Positions 35,636 to 43,470 of a DNA stretch of 64,000 nucleotides are shown in pieces. The notes beneath the pieces are model-generated. The model was not told the DNA's origin, made no database searches, and was given only the letters and a program-made list of their open reading frames with translations. The DNA lies in the NCBI RefSeq assembly GCF_020616555.1, contig NZ_CP085173.1, positions 3,979,501 through 4,043,500 on the forward strand. The letters run 5' to 3'. Position numbers and translations under genes: made by a program. Each line of letters begins with the position of its first letter. Positions within the stretch are counted from its first letter, which is position 1. The DNA comes from Streptomyces longhuiensis. GTDB taxonomy: Bacteria; Actinomycetota; Actinomycetes; Streptomycetales; Streptomycetaceae.

Positions 35636-35857
35636 TCAGAAGTGAAAACTTCCGGCCTTGACCGCTGTGATGAACGAGGACCAGCCCGTTGAAGGGAAGA
35701 CCAGTGCGGGCCCGTTCGGGGTCTTGGAGTCGCGGACGGGGACGCCTGCGGGGTGGTGGTCCAGGACTTCCAGGCAGCTGCCGCCCTGGTCGTTGCTGTG
35801 GGACGACTTCCGCCAGCCCTTCAGTGACGCCGCGTGCGGGATGCTTCTGTCAGTCAT
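35636..35857 (-). CDS. DUF397 small protein
   Basis: 73 residues with the DUF397 signature: GWRKSSHSNDQGGSCLEV followed by VPVRDSK and a PSTGWSSFITAVKAG ending. These proteins are encoded next to XRE/DUF5753 regulators across Streptomyces and act with them in development-related or toxin-antitoxin-like pairs. Its start overlaps the regulator's end by 8 bp. Confidence 0.88.
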   Translation of the reverse strand: MTDRSIPHAASLKGWRKSSHSNDQGGSCLEVLDHHPAGVPVRDSKTPNGPALVFPSTGWSSFITAVKAGSFHF

Positions 35858-36644
35858 GGCGTTCGTAGTCCCTTGCTGTTGCCCTGAGTAGAGCCAATGA
35901 TTCCTTGAGTGGCAGCGCGTTGCCCAGGGCGAAATCGTAGCGATGTTGCAGCTCCTGAACCACGGATGGGCTGTCGTGGATCTTCCCCATGTACAGCCCC
36001 TCGCCGTACGCCATGGGTGGCTGATCCTCGAACCACATCAGGGTGAGCATGTTGTTCAGCAGGGGATGGATGCCCAACGTGAAGGGCAGTACGTGGAGTT
36101 GGATCCGGCCGACTTCGACGAGGCTCGTGAGATGACCGATCTGCTCCGCCATGACGTGCGGGCCGCCGATTTGGCGGCGCAGTACGGCTTCATCCAGTAA
36201 TGCCCACACTACGGGCGCCACTGGATCCGCAAGGATCTTTGCTCGCTCAAGGCGTGTGACAAGGCGCCTGTCACGCTCCTCTTGCCCCACAGGAGGGAAC
36301 GACGTACCCAGAACCGCTCGTGCGTACCTTTCCGTTTGGAGGATGCCTGGGATGAAGGACAGCGCGAACTCGCGGATGATGGTGGCCTGCTGTTCGAGCT
36401 GGAGGGCTGTCTCGAAGTACTCTGCGACCGCCGCGTCTTCCGCCGGCAGGAAACTGCTGAGCACATTCCCCGTGCCCAACGCCTTGTCCAGCCGCCGCGC
36501 GTCCTCCTTTGACGGAAGACGACGCCCTGCCTCGATGTGTGCGATGTGCGAACGCGTCATGATCGCCCGGTCAGCCAGCTCCTGTTGCGTCAAGCCTGCC
36601 GCCTCACGCTGAGCCCTGAACCAATCCCCATAGGTGCTACTCAT
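35850..36644 (-). CDS. XRE-family regulator with DUF5753 domain
   Basis: 264 residues. An HTH at residues 12-60 (GLTQQELADRAIMTRSHIAHIEAG) is followed by a DUF5753 domain from about residue 85, with FIPGILQTERYARAVL and IQLHVLPF. The ATG at 36644 has GGGAG 6 nt upstream; a TTG two codons earlier is possible. It partners the DUF397 protein downstream. Function by family: BldB/WhiJ-like developmental or Scr1-type regulators. Confidence 0.88.
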   Translation of the reverse strand: MSSTYGDWFRAQREAAGLTQQELADRAIMTRSHIAHIEAGRRLPSKEDARRLDKALGTGNVLSSFLPAEDAAVAEYFETALQLEQQATIIREFALSFIPGILQTERYARAVLGTSFPPVGQEERDRRLVTRLERAKILADPVAPVVWALLDEAVLRRQIGGPHVMAEQIGHLTSLVEVGRIQLHVLPFTLGIHPLLNNMLTLMWFEDQPPMAYGEGLYMGKIHDSPSVVQELQHRYDFALGNALPLKESLALLRATARDYERHD

Positions 36645-36840
36645 CGTCAACTCCCGTGTGACAGAGGCCTAGTCACCACAAACCCCCTGGTGAGCGTAAC
36701 CCTCGCCGTACCACTCTGTGAGTGGATCGCTACACAGCGATGTCCATGCAGGTCGACCTGCCCTCGGGCATGGAAGACCCCCGCGACCGTCCTCGAAACG
36801 GCCCGGGGGCATGGCCACCAACTTCACAGGAGTTGATGAC

Positions 36841-37155
36841 GTGTTGGACCTTATCGCCCGCTTCATCGAGGCGCTGCTCCGGCTTGTATGGCCCGCCTCC
36901 GGGCGGCACCGGCAGCACACGGGGGCACCGCCACCCAGCCCCGCGCCCACAGCCCCCACCGCGCCTCGCCGCCCCTCCCCGCACACGGCCCCCCTCCGCG
37001 GTGAAGACTCCCGGCTCGTCCGCCCCTACCTCCTCGCCCACGAGCAGCGCGAGCAGGCGAAGCGCCAGCGAGGTCACCGCCGCGCCCTGTGGCTCGCCGT
37101 GCACGGGGTGGATATCGGCCCGCGCCGCATCCACGGTGTTGAGGTGGTCGCGTGA
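36841..37155 (+). CDS. Small Streptomyces protein of unknown function
   Basis: 104 residues from a GTG with AGGAG 8 nt upstream (MLDLIARFIEALLRLVW). A short amphipathic/hydrophobic N-terminus, a Pro-rich linker, and a basic helical tail (LLAHEQREQAKRQRGHRRA). Similar small proteins often accompany XRE/DUF397 loci. The stop overlaps the next start (GTGA). No function can be assigned. Confidence 0.6.
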   Translation: MLDLIARFIEALLRLVWPASGRHRQHTGAPPPSPAPTAPTAPRRPSPHTAPLRGEDSRLVRPYLLAHEQREQAKRQRGHRRALWLAVHGVDIGPRRIHGVEVVA

Positions 37156-37556
37156 CCCACCAGAGTCACGACGCCACAACCGTCAGCCGGCCCCGCCTCC
37201 TCCCCTGGTCCAGCCTGGACGGGAAACCCTGCTACCTCGTAGGCGACGGCAGCGGCAACAGCCACCTCGCCCGCCTGGCCGACAACGTCGAATCCGTGCA
37301 GCTCGACATGGCGGAAGAACTCCTCGACCACGCCGCCGATCTCCTTGCCGTCGACGTCGACAGCAAGGCCACCGCGCACCAACTCCACTTCCTGGCAGCC
37401 CGATTGGTCGAGACACTGCACGACGTGCACCGCATCGCCCGTAGCAGAGGCGCCCGCCTCACCGTGCCTGATGACGATGACGATGACGATGACGACGAGC
37501 CGGTCGACGCCGAGTTGCAGACGAGTACGGGTAGGTCGATGAGAGACAGCCGATAA
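37152..37556 (+). CDS. Small hypothetical protein coupled to the preceding gene
   Basis: 134 residues, GTG start overlapping the upstream stop. The core (residues 15-100, LPWSSLDGKPCYLVGD, then helices with LADNVESVQLDMAEELLDHA) resembles a small Streptomyces family found at regulator-type accessory loci. A run of nine Asp near residue 108 and a short tail end it; the coding DNA there is a GAT/GAC trinucleotide repeat that could vary in length. Function unknown. Confidence 0.6.
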   Translation: MTHQSHDATTVSRPRLLPWSSLDGKPCYLVGDGSGNSHLARLADNVESVQLDMAEELLDHAADLLAVDVDSKATAHQLHFLAARLVETLHDVHRIARSRGARLTVPDDDDDDDDDEPVDAELQTSTGRSMRDSR

Positions 37557-37580
37557 CGCCCGCTCCCCGCGCAGCGTCCG

Positions 37581-37997
37581 TCAGGGCTGGTCGTACCAAG
37601 TGAACGAGGCGATGCGCCAGCCCTCCGGCGTGCGGACGAACTGGATGGACTTCGTGCCGCCGCCCTCGAACGGTTCGCCGTTCATGACGCCCGACTTGCG
37701 GTACTCGCCGAAGCGCGCCGCGATGTCGCCCGCGATCTGGGTCCGCTCACTCGTCTCCCACTCGGAGAACTCGACCAGCCGGCCGTCCGACAGCAGCTTC
37801 CGGCGCGGCTCGATGAACTCGTCCACCGTGTAGGCCGTGGTCGCCGAGCCGGTGCTCACGATCAACGCGCCCGGGATGGTGAGCCGGCGGATCCGGTCGA
37901 CGTCCGCCTCACTGCCGCCCCTGTTGTCGAACGCCCCGAAGAACTCGGCCGTGATCGCGTCTATTTCGGTCTTGGTGGTGCTTGTCGTCTCGGACAT
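37581..37997 (-). CDS. SnoaL-like/SgcJ-EcaC family protein
   Basis: 138 residues. A cone-shaped alpha+beta NTF2-like fold is suggested by AEFFGAFDNRGG, EFIEPRRKLLSDGRLVEFSEWE and the closing WRIASFTWYDQP. Members include DUF4440 proteins and polyketide-tailoring enzymes. No catalytic residues could be confirmed. The ATG at 37997 lacks a clear ribosome binding site. It stands alone between accessory loci. Confidence 0.72.
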   Translation of the reverse strand: MSETTSTTKTEIDAITAEFFGAFDNRGGSEADVDRIRRLTIPGALIVSTGSATTAYTVDEFIEPRRKLLSDGRLVEFSEWETSERTQIAGDIAARFGEYRKSGVMNGEPFEGGGTKSIQFVRTPEGWRIASFTWYDQP

Positions 37998-38220
37998 GGC
38001 CGGGACAGTAGCACCCAGCCGGACGGACCTGTCGGGGCGACGGTTCGGTCGCTCCGCAGGTCTGCTGGAGGTGCCTAACTCTCGTGAGTTGCAAGGTTTT
38101 TGGAGACCGCCGACGACCAATCCAGGCTGACGGCCGGACCTCCCGCCGGTGAGTTCCGGCCGACCCGTGCTCACGGCGAGACGAGGGGGCGGAGACTGGC
38201 TGGGTGCGGGTGCCGAGGCC

Positions 38221-38916
38221 CTACTCGCCGCCCTGCCCCCGCCCCTCCCCGTAATCCGCCACGAAGCCTCCCCCGCCCACCTGCTCCGCCACCCGCGCCA
38301 GCCAGCCGCTCGGGGAGTACGGCGACGGGGGGTCGACCTCCATGCCCAGTTCCGTCAGCGCCAGCGCGTAGTCCGACTCGTCCAGGGGCAGGGCCAGCAG
38401 TTCGTGGAGCTCTCCCGCCAGGCGGGCCTTGAGGTGGGGGTCGGTGGTGGTGATGTAGTCCGTGGTCGCCGCGTCGTGGTCGGCGAACTCGTCCGGCATG
38501 TCCTGGGAGAACCAGCCACCGAGGAACTGCGCCGCCTCCGGGAAGCGGGCGCGCCACTCCCAGTGGGTCAAGGGTGCTGAAGGGGGCGGGACTTCGCCTT
38601 CTTCGATGCTCTGCTTGATGTGGTCGGCGAGGATGGCCAGCCAGCCCTGGATGTCGCCCTCGGGCAGCCCGACGTCCGGGACCGGGTAGAACTCGCCCAG
38701 GCGCAGGCGCACTCGGCCCGGAGGGTTGCGGGAGTACTCGCGCAGCTGCGTCTCGGCGGTGGCCAGCGCCCAGGGGCGGGTGTGCCAGGTGTGGCGCAGG
38801 TAGGCGGTGAGGGCGGTGCTCGGCTTGTCCTCGGTGTCGTCGGCGGACTGGCCGTCGTAGGCGCGCATCACCTGGTCCAACTCGCCGTAACGTCGGTCGT
38901 GTTCGAGGGGTTTCAT
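38221..38916 (-). CDS. Contact-dependent inhibition-type immunity protein
   Basis: 231 residues with Trp- and acid-rich character (LTHWEWRARFPEAAQFLGGW, LPLDESDYALALTELG). It fits the Streptomyces family annotated as contact-dependent growth inhibition immunity protein. It follows the orphan RNase A-like module by 46 bp and is thus the second, and last, immunity gene of the toxin locus. ATG at 38916 was chosen; a GTG two codons before is possible. Confidence 0.7.
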   Translation of the reverse strand: MKPLEHDRRYGELDQVMRAYDGQSADDTEDKPSTALTAYLRHTWHTRPWALATAETQLREYSRNPPGRVRLRLGEFYPVPDVGLPEGDIQGWLAILADHIKQSIEEGEVPPPSAPLTHWEWRARFPEAAQFLGGWFSQDMPDEFADHDAATTDYITTTDPHLKARLAGELHELLALPLDESDYALALTELGMEVDPPSPYSPSGWLARVAEQVGGGGFVADYGEGRGQGGE

Positions 38917-38962
38917 GGGCACGGCTACGGCGTCCTCTACGGGGTGATACGGATACGGCTGG

Positions 38963-39271
38963 CTACAGGTAGACCGGGAACGTGGCGTGCACGACGAAGC
39001 CGTGCGGGCTCGCGTCGTCCCGCTTGAGGATGACGCGCGCGGCCCGTACGTCGACGGGGTCGCGGCCCGCCAGCATCATCGCCTGGAGCAGGACCCGGCC
39101 GACCGGGTCCGGGCGGGACGGCCACGCGGCCTCGATGGCGAGGCGGGAGCGGGTCGACTGCGCGAGCCAGCGGTGGATGAGCTGCTCGTTGGCGGTGACC
39201 ACCTGCTGGGTGGCCCACTGCGCGGTCTCGCGGTCGGGGTAGGTGGCGGAGCGGGTCGGGTGTGCGGTCAT
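38963..39271 (-). CDS. Orphan RNase A-like toxin module (truncated)
   Basis: 102 residues. It aligns by eye with the C-terminal RNase A-like domain of the large toxin upstream: SATYPDRETAQWA against ASTFKDLASAQKF, DVRAARVILKRD against the SWVQVRLIYKEG strand, and VHATFPVYL against VLTAMP. It lacks the preceding HPIDKHVG-type helix with the catalytic His, as well as any trafficking domain. Its ATG overlaps the stop of the first immunity gene (ATGA), so it may be translated by coupling. An unsilenced or inactive cassette of a polymorphic toxin array fits best. Confidence 0.66.
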   Translation of the reverse strand: MTAHPTRSATYPDRETAQWATQQVVTANEQLIHRWLAQSTRSRLAIEAAWPSRPDPVGRVLLQAMMLAGRDPVDVRAARVILKRDDASPHGFVVHATFPVYL

Positions 39272-39930
39272 GAGTGCTCTCGCTGCATGTGCTCGTTGGT
39301 GGTGGCGATGAGTTCCTGGAGCCGGTCGCGGGTGGCCCAGTACAGGTGCCGCTTGAGCCCGTCCGGGCCCGGGAAGAGGACCAGCGCGCGCTGCGCCTCG
39401 GTGGTGTAGGACGCGGCACGCTCAGCGCAATAGGGGTGTTCGTTCGTCACCGCCGACCGCACCACGTCCGCGAATTCCTGATCCCCTTCGTCCATGAGGA
39501 TCGCGTCGAATCCGAAGAGGTAGGGGAAGGTCAGCTGGAATTCCCAGCCCGACATCGGGAGTTCGTCGTACTCGGGTGAGGGCTCGCGGTCGAGGATTCG
39601 TACGATCTCGGCGAGCATCCGCAGATACTCCGCCGGGTCCACGTCGCCGACCGCTCGCTCCGCCTTTTCCCGGAACTCCGGCGGGAAGGGGGTGAGTCCT
39701 TCGCCGCGTTCCACGGAATCCGCCGCGAATTCAAGAACTCCGGAAGCCGCGTAGACGGAACAGTTCCAGTTCGCGATCCAGTTGCCGCGGACGGTGCGGA
39801 TGTAGCGCCGGATCTCGTCGTCGAGAGACAGCTCGCCCTTGGACTCCTGCGCCTTGACGGCGAGATCGAGGAGTCGCGGCGCCGGGCCGTCCGAGAACAG
39901 TGAGGCTGGGAAGGACTGCACGTCGACCAC
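39268..39930 (-). CDS. Putative immunity protein for the RNase A-type toxin
   Basis: 220 residues, GTG start at 39930 with AGGAG immediately upstream, 5 bp after the toxin stop. The protein is acidic and helical, with SGWEFQLTFPYLFGFDAILM and a Tyr/Arg-rich end. No enzymatic motif is seen. Position directly behind a toxin C-terminus is the classical place of the cognate immunity gene. It overlaps the orphan module by 4 bp. Confidence 0.68.
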   Translation of the reverse strand: MVDVQSFPASLFSDGPAPRLLDLAVKAQESKGELSLDDEIRRYIRTVRGNWIANWNCSVYAASGVLEFAADSVERGEGLTPFPPEFREKAERAVGDVDPAEYLRMLAEIVRILDREPSPEYDELPMSGWEFQLTFPYLFGFDAILMDEGDQEFADVVRSAVTNEHPYCAERAASYTTEAQRALVLFPGPDGLKRHLYWATRDRLQELIATTNEHMQREHS

Positions 39931-39935
39931 CTCTC

Positions 39936-41651
39936 CTAGGGTCCCTTGTGCGGCATGGCAGTGAGCACGATGAAGGGCGGGTGAAGGCCTTCCTTGTAGA
40001 TCAGGCGGACCTGCACCCAGCTCTTGTCGTCGGCTTTGGCACTCATGCCGTCAGCATCATAGTCGTCACGCGAGACGCTGCGACCCGTGGACTGACCCGC
40101 GAATTCCTTGTAGATCGGAGGCTGGATCTCCGATTTGTTCGGGTCGTAGTTCGGGTTGTTCTGGATCTTCTTCTCGACGCTCTCGATCCACTTGTCGATG
40201 CGGTCGGCGTTGTTGATGTCCTCGATCGCCGCGGTGGTGAATTTCTGGGCGGACGCGAGGTCCTTGAACGTCGAAGCGGCGGGTGCACCGGCCTGATCAC
40301 GGAGCCGCATTCTCAGCTGGTCGTCGGTGAGGCCGACATGCTTGTCGATGGGATGGCTTCCGTAGAGGCCTTCCTGATTCGCCAGGTCCAGCGGATAGAA
40401 CATGTTGTCCGGGTCCTGCCCCGGAACGGTGAAGTGGTGCTCTTTTTTGTAGTCGTTCAGCGAGCGCGCGCCGAAGGCCTCCGCGCGCGCCTCCTCCGCC
40501 GCGTATGTCGGCGCGGCTCGGTGCGCCTCGTCCAACGCCTCCATGAGCGCGTCGAGTCGGGGCCAGAGCGCGTTCACGCGGCGGTTGTACTCCTCCACGA
40601 CGCGGTTGAGCGCGGCTGTGTCGATGTTGAGCGTGATCTCGACGCTCAACTCCGCGCCGCCCTTGGCGAGGCCCTTGAGGAAGCGGCCCACGCCCTTCGC
40701 GCCCTCCTTGAGGTCCTTGAGGTCGACGCCGTCACTGAGGTCGATGTCGCCGACGGCCTTCTTGACCGCGTCGAAGTAGATGTCCCAGACCTCGCCGTTC
40801 ACGTACACCGCCGCCTCGGCGAACTCGCGCAGCAGGTCGCTGATCTTCATCGCGGTGTCGAACAGGACGGTCATGACCGGGTGGCTCGGCTTCTGGTTGG
40901 CGGCCGAGTCGTGCTTCCACTCGTAGTTCGCCGTCGTCGTGCCCCAGGCCGTACTGCCCCACAGCGAGCTGCAGAACTGGCGCATGGCGTCGTGCCATTC
41001 GCTGTTGCTCTGCTGGGTGATGCTGTACATCTGGCCCGTCAGATTGCCCTCGGCCCAGGACAGCGCCTTCGTCATGTCCGCCCAGGACTGCGACAGCGAG
41101 TTGAGGTAGTGCTGCTGTGGATACGGGTAGACCTCGGCGACCTTGCCCCAGCGGAAGGCGTGTTCGAGCAGCGGGCGGATGACGTGCCAGACGACGTCCG
41201 GGATGCACTCCAGGAGCGAGCGGATGAAGTCGTCGCCGCCGTCGTCGTCGCCCCACTTCAGGTCGGGGACCGATCCGTAGTCCGGGGCCTTGTCGATGAC
41301 GACGGGCGGAGGCTGCGTCTGGGGCTTGGTCTTGCCCGAGGCGTCGTTGGCGGCCTCCGCCTTGGAGTAGTTGTTCGCGGTGGTGGCGAAGCCGACCGCG
41401 GCGCCTCCGATACTGACGACGGCCTTGGCCCACACCTCGAGGTAGCGGTTGCCGGCCTTGAGGTAGGAGGCGGCGAAGGCCTGCGGGGCCGTGCCGTAGC
41501 CGCCCGCGTCGGGGTACTCCTTCAACTCCTTGATCAGGTTCTTGGCGGCCTTGTCGAACGGCGTCTGCTCGCCCGCGAACCCGCCCGCGACCTGGTGCAG
41601 GGTGGAGGGCTTGACGTCGATGGTGCCGCTGCTCGGCGTCGGCGTCCCCAT
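39936..41651 (-). CDS. Polymorphic toxin with WXG/LXG-like body and C-terminal RNase A-like domain
   Basis: 571 residues. The N-terminal 350 residues are a helical body of the WXG100-secreted (type VII) type, with no signal peptide. The last 140 residues begin with GSHPIDKHVGLTDDQL, then STFKDLASAQ, GRSVSRDDYDADGM, VQVRLIYKEG and VLTAMP. This is the layout of the bacterial CdiA-CT RNase A-like domain, whose active site uses the His of the first helix and a Thr in the last strand. It would degrade RNA in a target cell. Its start overlaps the WXG100 gene stop by 1 bp (TGATG). Confidence 0.75.
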   Translation of the reverse strand: MGTPTPSSGTIDVKPSTLHQVAGGFAGEQTPFDKAAKNLIKELKEYPDAGGYGTAPQAFAASYLKAGNRYLEVWAKAVVSIGGAAVGFATTANNYSKAEAANDASGKTKPQTQPPPVVIDKAPDYGSVPDLKWGDDDGGDDFIRSLLECIPDVVWHVIRPLLEHAFRWGKVAEVYPYPQQHYLNSLSQSWADMTKALSWAEGNLTGQMYSITQQSNSEWHDAMRQFCSSLWGSTAWGTTTANYEWKHDSAANQKPSHPVMTVLFDTAMKISDLLREFAEAAVYVNGEVWDIYFDAVKKAVGDIDLSDGVDLKDLKEGAKGVGRFLKGLAKGGAELSVEITLNIDTAALNRVVEEYNRRVNALWPRLDALMEALDEAHRAAPTYAAEEARAEAFGARSLNDYKKEHHFTVPGQDPDNMFYPLDLANQEGLYGSHPIDKHVGLTDDQLRMRLRDQAGAPAASTFKDLASAQKFTTAAIEDINNADRIDKWIESVEKKIQNNPNYDPNKSEIQPPIYKEFAGQSTGRSVSRDDYDADGMSAKADDKSWVQVRLIYKEGLHPPFIVLTAMPHKGP

Positions 41652-41962
41652 CAGGCCGCGCCCCAGCCGCGCAGGACCGCCCGGTGCGCCGCCGCGTAGT
41701 TGATGTGGCCGGTCGTCACGATCTCGTGCAGCCACTTCTGGGCCGCCTGGAGGTCCTGGGCCGAGTGGTCCCACTCGTCGAGCTTGTCGACGAACATCTC
41801 CCGGGCCTCGCCCTGCCAGGACAGGACGACGGGCTCTACGCGCTCGTAGAGGTCGTCGATCCGGCCGTTGAGCTGCTTGAGGATGTCCTCGAGCTCCACC
41901 GCGAGGTGGTGGAGGGTGGTGAAGGTGACCGATATGTGGTCGTCGGCGTCGCTGGGCGGCAC
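41651..41962 (-). CDS. WXG100-family protein
   Basis: 103 residues from a GTG at 41962 with AAGGGGG 5 nt upstream. Two helices with a turn at SWQG near residue 48, the WXG signature, and the typical length. These proteins are carried by type VII secretion and often chaperone large toxins. It is translationally joined to the toxin gene. Confidence 0.82.
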   Translation of the reverse strand: MPPSDADDHISVTFTTLHHLAVELEDILKQLNGRIDDLYERVEPVVLSWQGEAREMFVDKLDEWDHSAQDLQAAQKWLHEIVTTGHINYAAAHRAVLRGWGAA

Positions 41963-42102
41963 GGATCCCCCTTGTCGCTGTGCGCGTCTGCGGCTACGAG
42001 TCATGGCTACGGCTGCATCCGCGTACGGGCTTGCGGTCTACGGCTGCGTACGGGTGCGGCGGCGAATGGTGAACGTGCGGATGGCCGGGTGGACCGGCCG
42101 GA

Positions 42103-42507
42103 TCAGAAGCTGTCCAGGCCGCTGCGCGGACGTGACGGCGGCGCGGGCGCCTCGACGTTCGGCGTGGACAGCTTGTCCGCCTCGGCCGCCACGTCGACGT
42201 CGACCTGGATGCGGCGGAACTGGTCGAGCTTGTCCAGTTCGAGCTGGGTGAAGCCGTCGCGGCTCATGCGGACCGCCTGCTCCAGGACCTTCATCACCTC
42301 GCGGATCCGTACGGCGTCCTCGGCCGCCGCCCGGTGAAAGCCCCGGTACGCCGTCGACGCCGGGCCGCTCCAGCCCGCCTCGATGCTGTCGACGATCGTG
42401 TCCATGCGCTTCACCTGCTGGTCCAGGTGGTCCTGCATGCCGTCCAGGTCGTCCGCGAGCTTGGTCAGCTTCTCGGGCGGAACCCGTAGATCTTTTGGAT
42501 CGCCCAT
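42103..42507 (-). CDS. WXG100-like protein, first gene of the toxin operon
   Basis: 134 residues from ATG 42507 with GGGGGAG upstream. Helix-turn-helix hairpin with AGWSGPAST at about residue 48 (WxG-type turn) and a helical MKVLEQAVRMSRDGF. A 45-residue tail rich in Pro/Asp follows. It probably forms a heterodimer with the next WXG100 protein and leads the operon (140 bp gap). Confidence 0.78.
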   Translation of the reverse strand: MGDPKDLRVPPEKLTKLADDLDGMQDHLDQQVKRMDTIVDSIEAGWSGPASTAYRGFHRAAAEDAVRIREVMKVLEQAVRMSRDGFTQLELDKLDQFRRIQVDVDVAAEADKLSTPNVEAPAPPSRPRSGLDSF

Positions 42508-42712
42508 CACGCCGCTCCCCCGGTCACATGTGGCGCTCAACCCCCGTTGGTCGCACAGGAATTCTAGTGCACCGCGGGCCGGAATCCGATGGCCCTCCGG
42601 CTCCCCGTACGCAGGAGACCGCACCTGCCCGCAGGTGCCGCAATCCCGCGCGTTAGCCTCGAATCGGTCCACGTCCGCCCCGGGCCGGACATGACGGAGA
42701 AGCGAGGCAGTG

Positions 42713-43018
42713 ATGGCGAAGGTACCGGCGGCCGCAGTGGCCGCGAGCGGGATTGTCGGCGGGTACGCCGTGGCGCGGTTCACGAAGAAGCGGCAGCTCG
42801 GCGGCGTGGTGCTGGCCGCCGCCGGCGTCGCGGCCGGGACTCGGTGGCGGCAGGCCGCCGGGGGACGGGTCGCCGCCGTGCTCGGTGGTGCCTACGTCGC
42901 CGCGTTCGCCGGGTCGCACCCGCTCGCCAAGAAGATGGGCGCCTGGCCCGCCGTGTTCACGGTCGCCGGGGGCGTCGCCGCCGCGTCGTACGTGCTGGCC
43001 GACCGGCGCGGCGCGTAA
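42713..43018 (+). CDS. Small Gly/Ala-rich membrane protein
   Basis: 101 residues from the ATG at 42713, with GAGG 6 nt upstream. Two or three hydrophobic segments (GIVGGYAVARF, LGGVVLAAAGVAAG, VAAVLGGAYVAAFAG) separated by basic turns. No domain recognised. Divergent from the WXG100 operon. Confidence 0.62.
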   Translation: MAKVPAAAVAASGIVGGYAVARFTKKRQLGGVVLAAAGVAAGTRWRQAAGGRVAAVLGGAYVAAFAGSHPLAKKMGAWPAVFTVAGGVAAASYVLADRRGA

Positions 43019-43036
43019 GGCGGACCCCTCCAGGGG

Positions 43037-43399
43037 CTACGCGCCCCGGTGCCCCAGCACGTTCACCACTCGCCCCTCCGGGTCCCGTACGAAGAAGCGG
43101 CGTACGCCCCACTCCTCGTCGCGGAGGTCGTGGACGATCTCGGCGCCTGATGCGCGCACCTGCGCGTAGACCGCGTCGACGTCCTCGACCTCCACGCTGA
43201 GGTCGGGGACCACGGGCGCGGTCGCCTCGTGGGTGAGGAAGCTGACCTGGGCCGTCGGGTTGGAGGGGGACGCGAGGGTCATCACCCACCCTTGGTTCAT
43301 GACCTCCTCGAAGCCGAGCAGGCCGTAGAAGTCGCGGTTCTCGGCCATCGACTCCGGCGACCTCGTCGTGAGGTCCGGGACGATCCTGCGGATGGTCAT
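43037..43399 (-). CDS. VOC-family (glyoxalase/bleomycin resistance-like) protein
   Basis: 120 residues, ATG 43399 with GGGAG before it. Beta-alpha-beta-beta-beta modules typical of glyoxalase/dioxygenase-fold proteins: FYGLLGFEEVMNQGWVMTLAS at the first half and FFVRDPEGRVVNVLGH at the end. The substrate is unknown. The metal-binding set cannot be fixed by eye. Confidence 0.82.
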   Translation of the reverse strand: MTIRRIVPDLTTRSPESMAENRDFYGLLGFEEVMNQGWVMTLASPSNPTAQVSFLTHEATAPVVPDLSVEVEDVDAVYAQVRASGAEIVHDLRDEEWGVRRFFVRDPEGRVVNVLGHRGA

Positions 43400-43470
43400 C
43401 TGGGGCTCCCGTGCGGTGGGGTCAGGTCGGGGCGGTGCTCGGACCGGTCGGGCGGCACGCCGACCACCGG

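Noticed and set aside
30440..42507. Prophage or integrative conjugative element
   Set aside because: No integrase, replication, terminase, portal, tail or transfer genes, and no att repeats were seen at the edges.
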